Notes: a model not told the origin generated them from the sequence alone. A DNA stretch of 64,000 bases from Iris pallida (GCA_029216955.1 JANAVB010031417.1:24076331-24140330), one strand, 5' to 3'; numbered from the stretch's first letter, positions 1 to 11,707 are shown. Numbers and translations: made by a program.

Positions 1-1028
1 TACCATACTAGGGTCATACTAGCAAGGGAGAGGGTTCCAGTTTACAAGGCCTAGGTGAATGTTCAGTTTTGAACATTTGTAGAAGGGATATTGGGGTTTT
101 GGTTCCATGATACCCTATGTATCAGTGATAACTGATATAAGGTACTGGTGAAAGCTACTACAACAACTAGGATGGGATTTAGGCTCGGGTTTTGGAAGTG
201 GCAGTAGAACATACTGCTAATAGGCATCATGATTTGGTTTAGTCCCTTGTAGAAGTCCTATAGTTGTGTATGTCAGTAGGAAGACCATGGAGTGAGGCTT
301 GTGTGAGCTTGCCAACTGAAGGCAAGTGCACATCAGTGTACTTGTATGTAGGCAGTGCACATAACAGAGAGTGGGATCAAATAGGATGGTTTGTGATGAC
401 CTGTAGATAAGAATTTGGGGATTTTTTTTTTACTATCAAGTGTGGTGGTTCTCTCCTAATTTGAATCATCTCTCATGAACAATAGATTTGTATTGCATAT
501 CATGTATAGCTTCTAATCATTTAGCTCACCGCATCACTTAGTGTCCTGTATCCTCATTTCACTATTTGTTCAATAACCTCTTGCACATGTTAGATGCATG
601 AACCCCTCACTTGATTCACTGCACATACTTGGCCTTGTTCATGCATATTAGAGACTGTCCTACATGACTTTGATTCATTGTCTCTTTAAGTTCAGTTGTC
701 TGTCCTTGCATCATGAGATCAGACCAGTTTCCCCCTCTTGTAGTTGTTCAGTTGGAACATTACATATTCATATATATATATGTTATATAGACTTTTAGAT
801 TTCATTATATGTTAGATAATAGGCTATGCGATATACATTAGAGATGTATTATATATATAGTTGAGTATATATTTGTGTACCATATATGTTAGGCTATGTT
901 ATATATATGTGATATATGTATGTATCCTTGTAGAGGATGTTAGGATAAATGTTATGGTATTGTTAGGAATTAGGAGGTTAGCCTTGTATCCTAGTTAACC
1001 AATACCTAGACATGGACTCTTAGACCAA

Positions 1029-1179
1029 ATTGACCAATGTTGACTATTGACCTTGATTGACCCTATATAGTGGACTTTGACTCTTAGTTGACTTGGGTCG
1101 ACCCAGAGTTGACCAAGTTTGACTTGGACCTAGTTTGACCTAGACAGTTGACCAGGGTTGACTTAGAGTTGACTTGACC
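1029..1179 (+). repeat. Cluster of 13 TTGAC (W-box-like) motifs
   Basis: TTGAC followed by C or T occurs 13 times in about 150 bp, all on the plus strand, spaced 5 to 21 bp. TTGAC(C/T) is the core bound by plant WRKY factors. The array lies in the upstream half of the plus-oriented LTR, where promoter elements would sit. Binding is inferred from the motif only. Confidence 0.75.
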
Positions 1180-1427
1180 TAGATTGGCCTAGAAATCATG
1201 TAGATGCATCATAAACATCATCTGCCTTATTTTTTTAAACACATTATAACCTGTATCCCTCTGTTTAGGACATTGTGACTCCGGTGCAGACATCTGATAT
1301 TACACTACTCTTCTCAGAGTAGCAGGCGAGTACATTCTCTGATAGTTCTTTCATTTAATTGTCAAGTACTGTACTTCAGTTATATTTAGTTTTATGTGAT
1401 TCTCTGTTACAACACGTATGGATATTT

Positions 1428-1845
1428 CTGGATTCATGTATGCGACACACATACCTTACTTATCTGGCCTCTATTACTGGAATCACTGGAATCATTTCGG
1501 AATCTATTTCTGGAATCATCATATTTTGGCTGGACTCATCTCGATTCTCGTGTCGAATTCTGGATTCATTTGTATTGCGGGGCGGGAAAATATTGAGTAA
1601 GACATGTAGACATACCCCAAATCTGGAATCTCCAAACTGGAATCTACTGGAAGCATAGCCATCTCTCGCCTGATCAGTGAGAGATGTGCCTGATACCTAC
1701 AGCCGTTTACATGTCGATCTCAGTATTTTAAAACACACTATTAGAGTATAGCTGGTCTCACCTGGATTCTTGATCACTACCTAGAATCATCTTGTACTGG
1801 ATTCATCTTGTATTAGATTCATCCCGTACTGGATTTACATAGGTT
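1428..1845 (+). repeat. Degenerate CTGGAATC / CTGGATTCATC array in the LTR
   Basis: About 14 irregular copies of CTGGAWTC, often extended to CTGGATTCATC, lie between 1428 and 1845. Short ORFs called across it are by-products of the repeat. It is another example of the family-specific short-period arrays seen in the LTRs of this window. Confidence 0.65.
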
Positions 1846-2542
1846 TTACACTTGTTACATTTGCTGTCTGGACTTATTATGTTACTTTAGTTCAGCTAGA
1901 TTTATTTTACAGTCTTCATTGCCATCATTCTTCTCTTGTTTTAGTTACTTTACTTTCCTTGTATCTTACTGCTTCTCTATACTACCACATAAATATAAAC
2001 TGCCATATTCATCAATAAAACTGTTTATAACTGCTTTATAGTTCTCTGTCATTACTTGGATTTTCTTGATGAGTTGTACTCGTTCCTGTCCTGACTGGAT
2101 CTGTTAAAATTTTTACAGATGATTGCCCTGAGGACACTTGCCTACATATTACGGACCCGGAGACAGGATGGCTACCTTTGGCCCCGACACTCAGGAGTGA
2201 TCGAGATTTAGTTTAGTAGACTAGCATATTTTTTTCTATGTTAAACTTGTTGTAGTGGATTAAGACTTGTGTAGTATTTGAGATTGTTGAGAGTTGTTAT
2301 TTTAGTAGTTGTCTTCTACTCTTAGTTATTTCTTATGTGTTATCTTATCGTGCTTAGACTGTGATTGAGTTACAATATCTTATACTTGTCCTCCGTTCGG
2401 AGTTGATCATGATGAGTACATTATTCATCGCGTGAGTTGATGGTTAGATAGTGACCAAGAACAGCGTTCTACCGCCGACACTGCGGCGTAGGCTGAACGT
2501 TTTTACGCGCTCGTACCCTTACAGTGGGTGCGGATCGTGACA

Positions 2543-3194
2543 CATTTTTTATGGTGGCCCATGCAGGTCGAGAGTCGCATTAGTGCGATATCGTGGTAGT
2601 ACGACGACTTAGTTGTACTGCTGCGAGCCTGCGATAGGATTGAACGATAGGTTTCAACGGAGAGGTACTCAATCACAGTTAGGACTACTTGAGAAGATTC
2701 CTGGGATGACCCTTGAGAATCTCATTATAATTATCCCGAAATTCGATTCTAACAGTATCTGTCTATCTTCCTTGATTCATCGTTGAATTCGATTCTTGGT
2801 ATTCATTATTGACTTGATTTTCTACCAAGATAACATTATGGGCTAGGTTGCCTCAGTCATGGAATCTAGAGTCTTCTACGGCCATATCAGTTGGTTGGGC
2901 GATGAGATAGAGTCCGATTTTGGATGTATATCTCGGGTGTGGGAATTTAAAGTTTTTGCAGCCAAGCTAGCGGCAATACAAAAATTTTAAATACCATGAT
3001 TCTAGATGTATGTACATTAGTTGTGGACTCTATGGATTATCGCAGCCATACTTACTGGTGTGACAAGGATTCTGGTGACATGGTTCTGGATAGACGGGTA
3101 TGATTATTAGATTGCAGGATAGATACCATATAGATGGTGCCCTAGAGAAATTGAGTAGAATATCAGGGTGGATATTACTTGAGTGTCAAGAATT
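2543..3194 (+). other. Truncated 5' leader of the plus-strand gypsy element, with leader box
   Basis: This follows the LTR directly. The leader box TGGTGGCCCATGCAGG is at 2552-2567, nine nt inside the LTR end, where a primer binding site belongs. The rest is non-coding on both strands. At about 3195 the sequence changes abruptly into the gag gene of a minus-strand element, so the leader is broken before any gag ORF. Confidence 0.6.
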
Positions 3195-3789
3195 ACTTGG
3201 TCTGGAATCTCTCCCTGAATACTGCCCAAGCAATGGGTGATGCTAATCCCACGGCCTGAGCTGCCCACCAGCTGCGGGCAAGATCTAACAACTGCAGGCG
3301 CACTACGGCTACCTTCTCGTTCTCTGGGGTCCTGGCTGCTTCTAGAATCACCTCTGTGTCCTGAAGCCAAGCATCTGCAGCGATAGCATCTTTACTGCCA
3401 TCGAAAAATGGAGGGTTCAAGCGCTTGAAGCTGTTGGCCGTGCTGTTACCCTGATGACCGCCCCTGGTCAAAGCATCCGTCACTACCTGGTGTAAGGCAT
3501 CTCCTTGACGATCTTGGGAAGCTATCAAGGTCCTGACGAGACCTACCAAAGTGCCATCATCAGGCTCGACAGGCTGAACTGGCTGGACTGGTGGCTCTCC
3601 GTCAGAAGGCACGACTCTGGAGGCTACTCCGGAATGCTGGGCTTGATCTCCGGGTTGCTGCTGATCCACGGGAAGTGCTCCGCCTTGCTGACCGGCAGGT
3701 CCAGGAATGATGCCGCTGAAGATGACGACATGGAAAACAATAAGGAAGGACCAAGATAGATCAACGATACAAGCATATGATCGGGACAA
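3195..3789 (-). pseudogene. Truncated gag (N-terminal part), Tekay-type Ty3/gypsy
   Basis: This is a second, partial copy of the gag found at 10328-11587, nearly identical over about 590 bp. It covers the N-terminal tail rich in Pro, Gln and Asp and the first part of the retrotransposon gag domain (WWAAQAVGL, then ERFQTK), then stops being homologous just after the FQTK codons. The zinc knuckles are missing. At the codon where the complete copy has a TAG (11381-11383) this copy keeps CAG, so it records the undamaged state at that site. No clear ATG start was found; the apparent initiator is TTG. Confidence 0.85.
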
Positions 3790-3909
3790 GAATCCAGGGA
3801 TTCAGAAGATACGAGCAGAGATCAAGGGCGAGTACTGATTGAGACATCTATTCGGTAAATCCTCACATATCTTGATTTACAAGACCTGCATGGGCCACCA
3901 CTTAAACCA
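3790..3909 (-). other. 5' leader of the partial Tekay copy, with leader box
   Basis: It matches 11588-11707. The leader box is at 3885-3900 (minus strand), separated by 9 nt from the adjoining LTR that starts at 3910. Together with the gag stub it shows that the LTR at 3910-6709 is followed, in transcript direction, by a second internal region. Confidence 0.8.
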
Positions 3910-6709
3910 TGTCACGCCCCAGAACCAGTACTGGAGAGCGGGGGCAGACATAGCCAGCTACGTATATGAAATAGAATCCATCTCGCTATACGGTCACGGC
4001 TGTCTAGATACATGAGGGTTTACTACAAGCCAACAGTCTCCTATGGTCATGAACAAGCCTAGTGTCTCAATCAAGAACAAGTAAGTAAAATTCACAAGAT
4101 GTATGATCATTAAATATACAATAATAAGGCATCCCAAATATTACATATTCAGCTGATCATGAAGCTAGTCGTTACAAAATGTTAGGACTAGCAAGAGTTT
4201 AGTCATACAAGATCAACCCTAGGATCTGTCAATCATGTTACAGCCCGTAGGCAGACAGTAAGTAAGTGCAATCGAGCTAAACAGGTGCTCGTCGGCTAAA
4301 CGCCTCAAAGAATATTTTTATAATAAAGTGGGAGATCAAAAATAAATCCACTCGTTGCCCTGGTTACGTCTAGTCGCCACCATCGGGCTGGAAGTTTGGT
4401 AGATCCTCTGGAGCTGCTCCGAAATCTGGCCATACAAAACCAGCTGGGTCATATCCCAGAAAGAGCAAGTGCTACAAAGGAAGCTTCACTTAGGAACTAA
4501 AACCAGCAATTAACACAGAAGATAATAATAAAGTAGGAACTAGAATTAAAAAAATACATCATGATGATATACGACGAGATAACCATGGAACTATTCAGAT
4601 AACCAGGTTACAACCCGTAAACCAAACAAGGACCGGGGTTGTAACCCTTCGTCTGAAAAGAACTTGGAATTCTCACCATTTATCGGTAAAATAAATACAG
4701 GCATTCAAGTCATGCAGTAATCTGGACAGGATCAGGACAAGACTAGACTGGTTAGGCTCCATCCAATCATTTCACGGCCAAGCAAGAATTACGGCTTGAT
4801 ACTTTAACTAGCTAGGGTTATCACAGGCCTAGTTACTAACAAGATACAGTGAGATTATTCCACAGCCACAAGCCCTGCAGACCATCCAGGTTACCCAGGT
4901 CGAAAATTAGGAGTTGAATTCAGGTGGGTACATCGTCCAGGAAACGCATGTATCCTTAGGTAGCTTGAAGGGTGCAACACATGACAGTGTGCTGGAAATG
5001 TGCCCTACTCGACGGCAGGCTACAGATCCCAGGCGCGCCCAGGTAACGGGATTGCCTGTAGCTGGGAGATCTCTTCATGACTAATGTATTAATCTAGTCA
5101 TTAGCCTTAGTTCATTTCAGTAGGTACTCCTGACCGTGGTACTTAGGAGTCCCCTCCTAGAAATGATGCAAGACAGGACTGGATTATTTGTACAAGCACA
5201 ATCGCCCACGGTATTCGGGTTAATTATACAGGTCATGTCATGTCAGGTAGCCGTCGCAACGGCTTATCAAGATATATCATGTCAGGTTATCAGGTCAAGA
5301 GTTCTTGTCAGGAGTACGCCACGACGGGCCACTATCAGGTCATGTCATGTTCACTTGTCAGGAGTGTACCACGATGGATCACTTTCGTGTTCAGGTACAT
5401 GTGTAAGGCATCACAGTGCAAGCATTCAATCTGGAGACCCAATTACACCGAGGGTTACAAGGCATGAGTTAATAATACTAAATGAATAATAGCAATAATA
5501 AATAAAATAACAAGACAAGGCGTTGGGAGGAGTCATGCGGCCCAACGAAAGACGAATCCATACAGCAGGCAAAAGGGGCAACCCATGCGGCTTGAGGAAG
5601 GGGAGGGTACTCATGCGGCTAATGGCGGAAGACTTATGCGGCTGGAAAATTCAGAGTCATGCGGTTGAGAGGGCTCGAGTCCTCATGCGGCAAGAAGAAG
5701 ACTACAGTATGCGGCCATCGTGGATCAATGCCTATGCGGCTCTCAAGGGAAGGGGGTTCTCATACGGCTGGGACGAGCCAGGGTACATGCGATCGGGTCA
5801 AGTGAAGTCCCATGCGGCTAGCGAGAAGCGGCCCTTATGCGGTTGGAGTGAGGGGTGCTCATGCGACTAACGGAAGTGAGTCCCTGCGGTTAGCACAGAC
5901 CCGGGTTCATGCCGTTAGAAGAGAATGAATCTTATGCGGCTGGAATGAGACTCAGCCTATGCGGCCAAGAGAGGAAGTAGACTTATGCAGCTAGATGAGT
6001 TCGACCCTCATGCGGCTCAAGTACTTCCAGTCATGCGGCTGAGGAGAATACTTGCCGCATGAAATATTCATGCGGTCAAGTCAAGCACAGTTATTCTTCT
6101 CCAAAAATTCCAAGAAAAAGAACACCATGAGAGCCAAGTTCTCAAGCTCCATAACTCTATCATCCGGAGCCCAAATCCGAACTTCCATAGGTCAAAACGG
6201 GGCAGAATAAAATGCTCTACAACATGGAACCATCAAAACTTAGAATAACAAGATTAAGTAGATCAAAACTCAAGAGTTCCGAAAATAAAGTAAACTTAGA
6301 TCTACAAGAATCTAGCCATGGAAAGTGGAAATGTCAAGTATTGAAGTAAGTTAAAATGCTGTAAGAAAGAGAATGAAGCAATAAAATTGGAGTTCCTCCA
6401 TGAAGCAAGTTGCACTTGCCTAGACCTCTCTCTCTCACTCTTCTGGTAGGTGAAGAAGTAATGGAGGAAAGAAGAAGAGTAATGAAAAGAGAGAAAGAAG
6501 AGAATGGTTAATAAATGGTAGTGGTGGTGATAGGTAGGGGGTTCACCCTTGGTTCATAATGAACCAATAGCAATTCCAAACCGAACCAAACCAACCCGAA
6601 CCAAGAATAAACCAAGCCATGAAGAAAAGCTAAGCCAGAAATCATACAAATACAGGATAAAATACGTATACGTATTCCAAAATACGTAATACGAACCACA
6701 GGCATTACA
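3910..6709 (-). repeat. 3' LTR of the Tekay element (2800 bp)
   Basis: Plus-strand ends are TGTCACGCCCC and GGCATTACA, so on the element strand it begins TGTAATGCC and ends GTGACA. It is preceded in transcript direction by the purine-rich AAGGTGGGTAGAG. It contains a hairpin-forming CTGGG/CCCAG pair at 4444-4459 and an array of about 20 ATGCGGC motifs. It pairs with the interrupted LTR at 11708-17919. Confidence 0.9.
5530..6080. repeat. ATGCGGC motif array in the Tekay LTR
   Basis: About 20 copies of ATGCGGC (some ATGCGGT, ATGCGAC or ATACGGC) recur every 20-40 bp with unrelated spacers. The spacing is irregular, so this is a dispersed motif cluster, not a simple tandem satellite. An ORF of 115 codons crosses it, but its codons only reflect the repeat. 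Confidence 0.85.
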
Positions 6710-6868
6710 ACTCTACCCACCTTAAAAGAATTCCGTCCTCGGAATTTAATTAAGAGGCTAGAGAAACAAGGACAAGCTATATTAATCACAAGCAAGCTAT
6801 AACTAGGCAGGCAATCACTCATTCAAGCAAGGAATCGAAGGCATGAGGCATAAGGAAGACACTATACC
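6710..6868 (-). other. Polypurine tract and 3' untranslated region of the Tekay element
   Basis: On the minus strand the purine-rich CTTTTAAGGTGGGTAGAGT abuts the 3' LTR; this is the expected position of the plus-strand DNA primer. A block containing TCGTCCTCGRAATT on the plus strand (6734-6752) recurs next to the polypurine tract of the non-autonomous element at 40060-40080. Confidence 0.75.
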
Positions 6869-7918
6869 TCACGAGTCAAACAAGTCGGGATATCGCGATC
6901 GGATATCATCCTCACGCTCCCACGTTGACTCATCCAAAGAGTGATGACCCCAAGCAACTCGGACTAACTTGATAGTCTTGTTCTTGAGTGTCTTCTCTCT
7001 TCGGTCCAATATAGACACGGGCCTCTCCACATACGAAAGGTTGGTACCAACGACCAATTCCGAATGATCTAGGATGTGGCTCGGGTCTGAAATATACCGT
7101 CGTAATTGGGATACATGGAACACGTCATGCACCTCGCTTAGCGACGACGGAAGAGCGAGACGATAGGACACATCTCCTACTCGTTCCAGAATATCGAACG
7201 GCCCTATATACCTAGGACTAAGCTTTCCCCGTACGCCGAAACGAATGACGCCACGGTTAGGCAAAATCCTCAGGAATACATGGTCGCCGACTGAGAACTC
7301 GAGAGGGCGCCGATGAGAATCGGCCCAATGACGCTGACGATCTTGGGCAACTCGAAGGTGATCCCTGACTCGCCTGACCACTTCAACTGTCTGGGCAATC
7401 ATTTCTGGACCGAGCATATGCCTCTCCCCGACATCGTCCCAGGCTAGCGGGGATCTGCACTTTCTACCATACAGTGCCTCGAACGGTGCCATCTGGATAC
7501 TGGCCTGGAAAATGTTATTGTACGAAAACTCCACCAGGTGCAAGTGATCTTTCCATGAACCACCGAAGTCAAGTGTGCAAGATCTCAACATGTCTTTAAG
7601 AGTCTGGATTGTACGCTCCGACTGACCATCGGTCTGCGGATGATATGCTGAACTGAACTGGAGATGAGTTCCCAAACTCTCTTGCAAGCTATGCCAAAAG
7701 TGCAACGTGAATCTGGAATCTCGGTCCGAGGTGATACTGACTGGCACTCCGTGCAACCTGACAATCTGCCTGAGGTACATCTCTGCTAACTGAGCTGTCG
7801 ACTGACCAACTCTGAACGGGAGGAAGTGAGCTACCTTCGTGAGCCGATCAACTATAACCCAGATAGCATCTCGACCAGCTGGGGATCTAGGCAATCCGGT
7901 CACGAAATCCATGGTCAC
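6869..7918 (-). pseudogene. Integrase core and chromodomain, Tekay-type pol (C-terminal part)
   Basis: This is the last open segment of the pol frame. It starts just after a TAG at 7925-7927. MDFVTGLP carries the first catalytic Asp, SDRDSRF the second and QSERTIQ the Glu of the DDE integrase. The integrase C-terminal fold follows. The last 60 residues (from VERPVSILDRR to the terminal DLFDS) have the WGHHSLDESTWE pattern of a chromodomain. In chromoviruses this domain is thought to steer integration toward marked heterochromatin. It is in frame with the segments upstream. Confidence 0.92.
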
Positions 7919-7924
7919 ATGTTC

Positions 7925-8641
7925 CTACTTCCATTCTGGAATCGACAAGGGCTGAAGAAGTCCAACGGGCCTCTGATGTTCAGCCTCAACTTGTTGGCAG
8001 ACCAAACAACGAGAGACAAACCGGGCTATCTCCCTCTTCATGCCATTCCACCAGAAATGCTGATGGATATCATGGTACATCTTCGTACCACCAGGATGAA
8101 TGGAATACTGTGAACTGTGGGCCTCTGCCATAATTTCCTGTCTGATATCTCCACTGGGTACACAAAAACGCTTACCATGCCTAAGTGTACCATCTTCATG
8201 AATACACAACTCTGGTCTTCGTCCTGCCTCACACTCTGCTCTGAGTCGCTGAAGCTTGGAATCTGCTGATTGCGCCATCCGGATCCTCTCGACTATAGTG
8301 GACTGAACTTGCATGCTGGCCATCAATGCTACACTGGAAGGGAGAACAACTTCAATACCCATCTTCTGAAGATCGGCTAACAGCTCTGGTTGTGCTGTTA
8401 GGAAATAAACTCCGGCTCTCATGCTCAATGCATCTGCAACAACGTTGGCCTTCCCGGGATGATACTGCAAGTTGACATCATAATCCACAAGAAGCTCCAG
8501 CCATCTTCTCTGCCGCATGTTAAGATCCTTCTGGGTGAAAACATACTTCAGACTCTTGTGGTCGATGAAAATCTCCACCCTATCTCCGTACAAGTAGTGC
8601 CTCCACAACTTAAGTGCAAACACTACTGCTGCCAGCTCCAA
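7925..8641 (-). pseudogene. RNase H C-terminal half and integrase zinc-binding region, Tekay pol
   Basis: This is the in-frame continuation of the 8681-10282 segment. [12 protein letters not shown] holds the RNase H Glu and [12 protein letters not shown] a catalytic Asp. The segment from HPGG to CLVCQQ is the His-His-Cys-Cys zinc finger of the integrase. It ends in SIPEWK followed by TAG (7925-7927) where the family has a Trp codon, consistent with TGG to TAG. There is no frameshift to either neighbour; the ORF is cut only by nonsense codons. Confidence 0.92.
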
Positions 8642-8680
8642 GTCATAGGTTGGGTAATTCTTCTCATGATCACGAAGTTG

Positions 8681-10282
8681 TCATGACGTATAAGCTATTA
8701 CCTTTCCATGCTGCATCAGAACACATCCTAGACCTCTGCCTGAAGCATCATAATATACTGAGAATCCTCCGGTTCCATCTGGAAGCGTGAGAATGGGAGC
8801 CGTCATCAAGCCTCGCTTCAACTTCTTAAATGATTCCTGACACTCTGCTGTCCAAGCAAACTGTACATCCTTGCGGGTCAACTGGGTCAATGGCGTCGAA
8901 ATCTGAGCAAAATCTGAAAAAAACTGCCGGTAGTAGCCGGCCAATCCAAGAAAACTACGAACTTCTGCAACTGTGCTGGGCGCCGGCCATGACTCAATAG
9001 CCACAATCTTCTGGGGATCCACTTCTACTCCTCCTCGAGTGATGATATGACCCAAGTACGAAATGCGATCGAGCCAGAACTTGCATTTACTGAACTTGGC
9101 ATACAACTGGTGCTCCCTGAGAATCTGAAGAACCACATGGAGATGCTGCTCATGCTCCTCCTCACTCCTGCTGTAGACCAGGATGTCATCCAAGAACACA
9201 ATCACAAACTGATCCAAGTAAGGCATAAAAATGCGATTCATGAGATCAATTAATACCGTCGGCGCATTGGTTGCTCCAAATGGCATCACTAGGAACTCCC
9301 AATGCACATACCTAGACCTGAAAGCTGTCTTCGGGATGTCCTGCTCTCTGACTCTGATCTGATGATATCCTGGGCGCAAGTCTATCTTCGAGAATACTGA
9401 TGCCCCTTTGAGTTGATCAAACAAGTCATCTATCCTCGGGAGAGGGTATCTGTTCTTGATTGTCACTGAGTTCAAGGTACGATAGTCAACACATAACCTA
9501 GACGTACCATCCTTCTTTTTCACAAGAAGCATCGGGGCTCCCCAAGGCGATCCACTAGCACGAATGAATCCCTTGGTTCGAAGTTCTTCAATCATCTTGT
9601 ACAAAATCTCTAATTCTGAAGGCGACATCCTGTAGACTCTCTCTGATACTGGGGCTGTTCCGGGAATTAAGTCTATGGTGAACTCGATCTTCCGTTCTGG
9701 CGGCATACCTGGAAGCTCTTCTGGAAAGACATCTGGAAACTCTTCGACTATCCGGGGCAACTGTACTGCTGCTACAGCCATCCGCAACACTGGAGGAGAA
9801 GGCTCAACTTCGCCTCGGGAGAAGGAAAACTCTGGTGAGCCTGGAATGCTAAAAATAACCCTACCAATATGGCAGTCTATTCTAGCATACTGGTTCCTCA
9901 ACCAATCTATTCCTAAGACCACATCATAATCGGCCATCGGGAACTCTATCAATCTAGCGGGAAACTCCTTACCGCTAACTACGATCCGACACGAGGAAAA
10001 TACCCTATCGACTCCCACAAGTCCGTTACCAGTAAGTATATTGAGCCTTACTGATAATGACTCGGGCTCCAATCCTATCCGTGTCGCGAATCGTGCAGAC
10101 ATAAAAGAATGTGATACACCAGAATCAAATAAAGCTGAAGCTGGAAAGGAGTTGACGAGAATAGTACCTGCCACTACCTCTCCTGTTGCCAATCCTTCCT
10201 CTGCGGTCATTACCATAGCCTGACCATGCCCTCGGGGTGCTGGTCCCCTCTGCTGAAATCCTCGCTGCCTGTTCTGACTCAA
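8681..10282 (-). pseudogene. Protease, reverse transcriptase and RNase H N-terminus, Tekay pol
   Basis: Protease: FDSGVSHSF near residue 50 is the D-S-G active site, followed by VVLGIDWL. Reverse transcriptase: [31 protein letters not shown], then FLDDILVYS as the catalytic Asp-Asp (FLDD in place of the more common YLDD). RNase H begins at [13 protein letters not shown]. The frame ends at TGA (8681-8683) where the family has Arg, consistent with CGA to TGA. Upstream it is joined in frame to gag across two TAG codons (10292-10294 and 10328-10330), so gag-pol was one polyprotein. Confidence 0.93.
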
Positions 10283-10327
10283 GGCTTGGGCCTAAGCATG
10301 CTGCTGGGGGTTCTGCTGCTGGAATGC

Positions 10328-11587
10328 CTAGGACTGAGGCGGCAAGGGCTTCGGCAATAGATACTGCTGCTGCTGGACCGGAGCTGGTCCTCTCACCGAA
10401 GAGCTAGAAAGGTTGGACGATGATGAACCACCCCTATTCGGGCAGGATCCAACCCTATGGTCTGCTGCTCCACAAGCCAGACACAATCCCTGTGCCCTGC
10501 GACACTCTGCCACTACATGGCCTGGCTTTCCACAATGAGAACATCCCACTGTGGAAGACTGCCTCTGCTTCTGCTGCTGAGGGTACATCAGGATTGAATG
10601 CTGAACCGACGTTACTGAGGCCGCCCGCCTCGGAGCTCCAATAGTCAAAGCCCTGGCTGTCGGGGCTGGGACTGAAGACTGATTCATCTGGCCGTGGGAT
10701 CTCTTCCGACCTCCGGCCCTATCCACAATCCTCTGGAAGGTATACTCATGCCTCCTAGCTGCTCTCAAGACTGCATCAAAAGTCTGATGCTCAAACTGCT
10801 CAACTGCCAATAGAATCTCCAGGTGAAGCCCCTGCTGGAATCGCTGGGCTCTATCATACTCGGTTGCCACCAAGGTGGGAGCAAACCGACTGAGTCTCGA
10901 AAACTCGACCGCATATCCGTCGACCATCCTGTCCATCTGCTTCAGATTGGTGAATCGGGTCTGTAGATCGTACCGAGCTACAGCATCAAAATACTTGGTC
11001 TGAAATCTCTTCCTGAATACTGTCCAAGCAATGGGTGCTGCTAATCCCACGGCCTGAGCTGCCCACCAGCTGCGGGCAAGATCTAACAACTGCAGGCGCA
11101 CTACGGCTACCTTCTCGTTCTCTGGGGTCCTGGCTGCTTTTAGAATCACCTCTGTGTCCTGAAGCCAAGCATCTGCAGCGATAGCATCTTTACTGCCGTC
11201 GAAAAATGGAGGGTTCAAGCGCTTGAAGCTGTTGGCCGCGCTGTTACCCTGATGACCGCCCCTGGTCAAAGCATCCGTCACTGCCTGGTGCAAGGCATCT
11301 CCTTGACGATCTTGGGAAGCTATCAAGGTCCTGACGAGACCTACCAAAGTGCCATCATCAGGCTCGGTAGGCTGAACTGGCTAGACTGGTGGCTCTCCGT
11401 CAGAAGGCACGACTCTGGAGGCTACTCCGGAATAATGGGCTTGATCCCCGGGTTGCTGCTGATCCACGAAAAGTGCTCCACCTTGCTGACCGGCAGGTCC
11501 AGGAACGATGCCGCTGAAGAAGACGACATGGGAAACAATAAGAAAGGACCAAGACAGGTCAACGATACAAGTATATGATCGGGACAA
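10328..11587 (-). pseudogene. Gag polyprotein, Tekay-type Ty3/gypsy
   Basis: Gag forms the nucleocapsid particle and binds the genomic RNA. The capsid-like retrotransposon gag domain spans roughly the middle third (WLQDTEVIL, RSWWAAQAVG, YAVEFSRLSRF). Two CCHC zinc knuckles follow, CSHCGKPGHVVAEC and CLACGAADHRVGSC. The C-terminal tail is Ser/Gln-rich. A TAG at 11381-11383 interrupts the N-terminal tail; the partial copy at 3195-3789 has CAG there. The true start was not resolved because the upstream frame opens with TTG and the nearest ATG is in another frame. Confidence 0.9.
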
Positions 11588-11707
11588 GAATCCAGGGATT
11601 CAGAAGATACGAGCAGAGATCAAGGGCGAGTACTGATTGAGACATCTATTTGGTAAACCCTCACATATCTTGATTTACATGACCTGCATGGGCCACCACT
11701 TAAACCA
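11588..11707 (-). other. Tekay 5' leader with candidate primer binding site
   Basis: The leader is only about 120 nt long. On the minus strand the box TGGTGGCCCATGCAGG (11698-11683) lies 9 nt from the 5' LTR. It occurs at the same place in the other gypsy elements here. It does not match the initiator-methionine site TGGTATCAGAGC usual for this lineage, and the primer tRNA was not identified. Confidence 0.65.

Larger units (their letters stand above)
1..2542 (+). repeat. LTR of a plus-strand Ty3/gypsy element (left edge outside or unresolved)
   Basis: The segment ends in GTGACA at 2542 and is followed after 9 nt by the leader box TGGTGGCCCATGCAGG. The same box follows the other gypsy LTRs in this window, so 2542 is taken as the 3' end of a plus-oriented LTR. 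The last 80 bp (CGCCGACACTGCGG and flanks, about 2462-2542) match the reverse complement of 29283-29365, the end of another LTR. No long ORF is present. It carries a TTGAC cluster and a CTGGAATC-type array. The 5' TG end was not found, so the LTR may begin before the window. Confidence 0.7.

Noticed and set aside
2552..2567. Leader box as an initiator-methionine primer site
   Set aside because: It does not match TGGTATCAGAGC. It shows some resemblance to the anticodon region of that tRNA but in the same sense, which would not pair; no tRNA assignment is made.
5136..5489. 117-codon ORF (and copy at 16346) in the Tekay LTR
   Set aside because: Made of GTCATGTCAGG-like repeats; present in LTR sequence and without family features.
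5530..6080. Possible CRISPR-like array
   Set aside because: Motif is only 7 bp, spacing is irregular, and the setting is a plant LTR.
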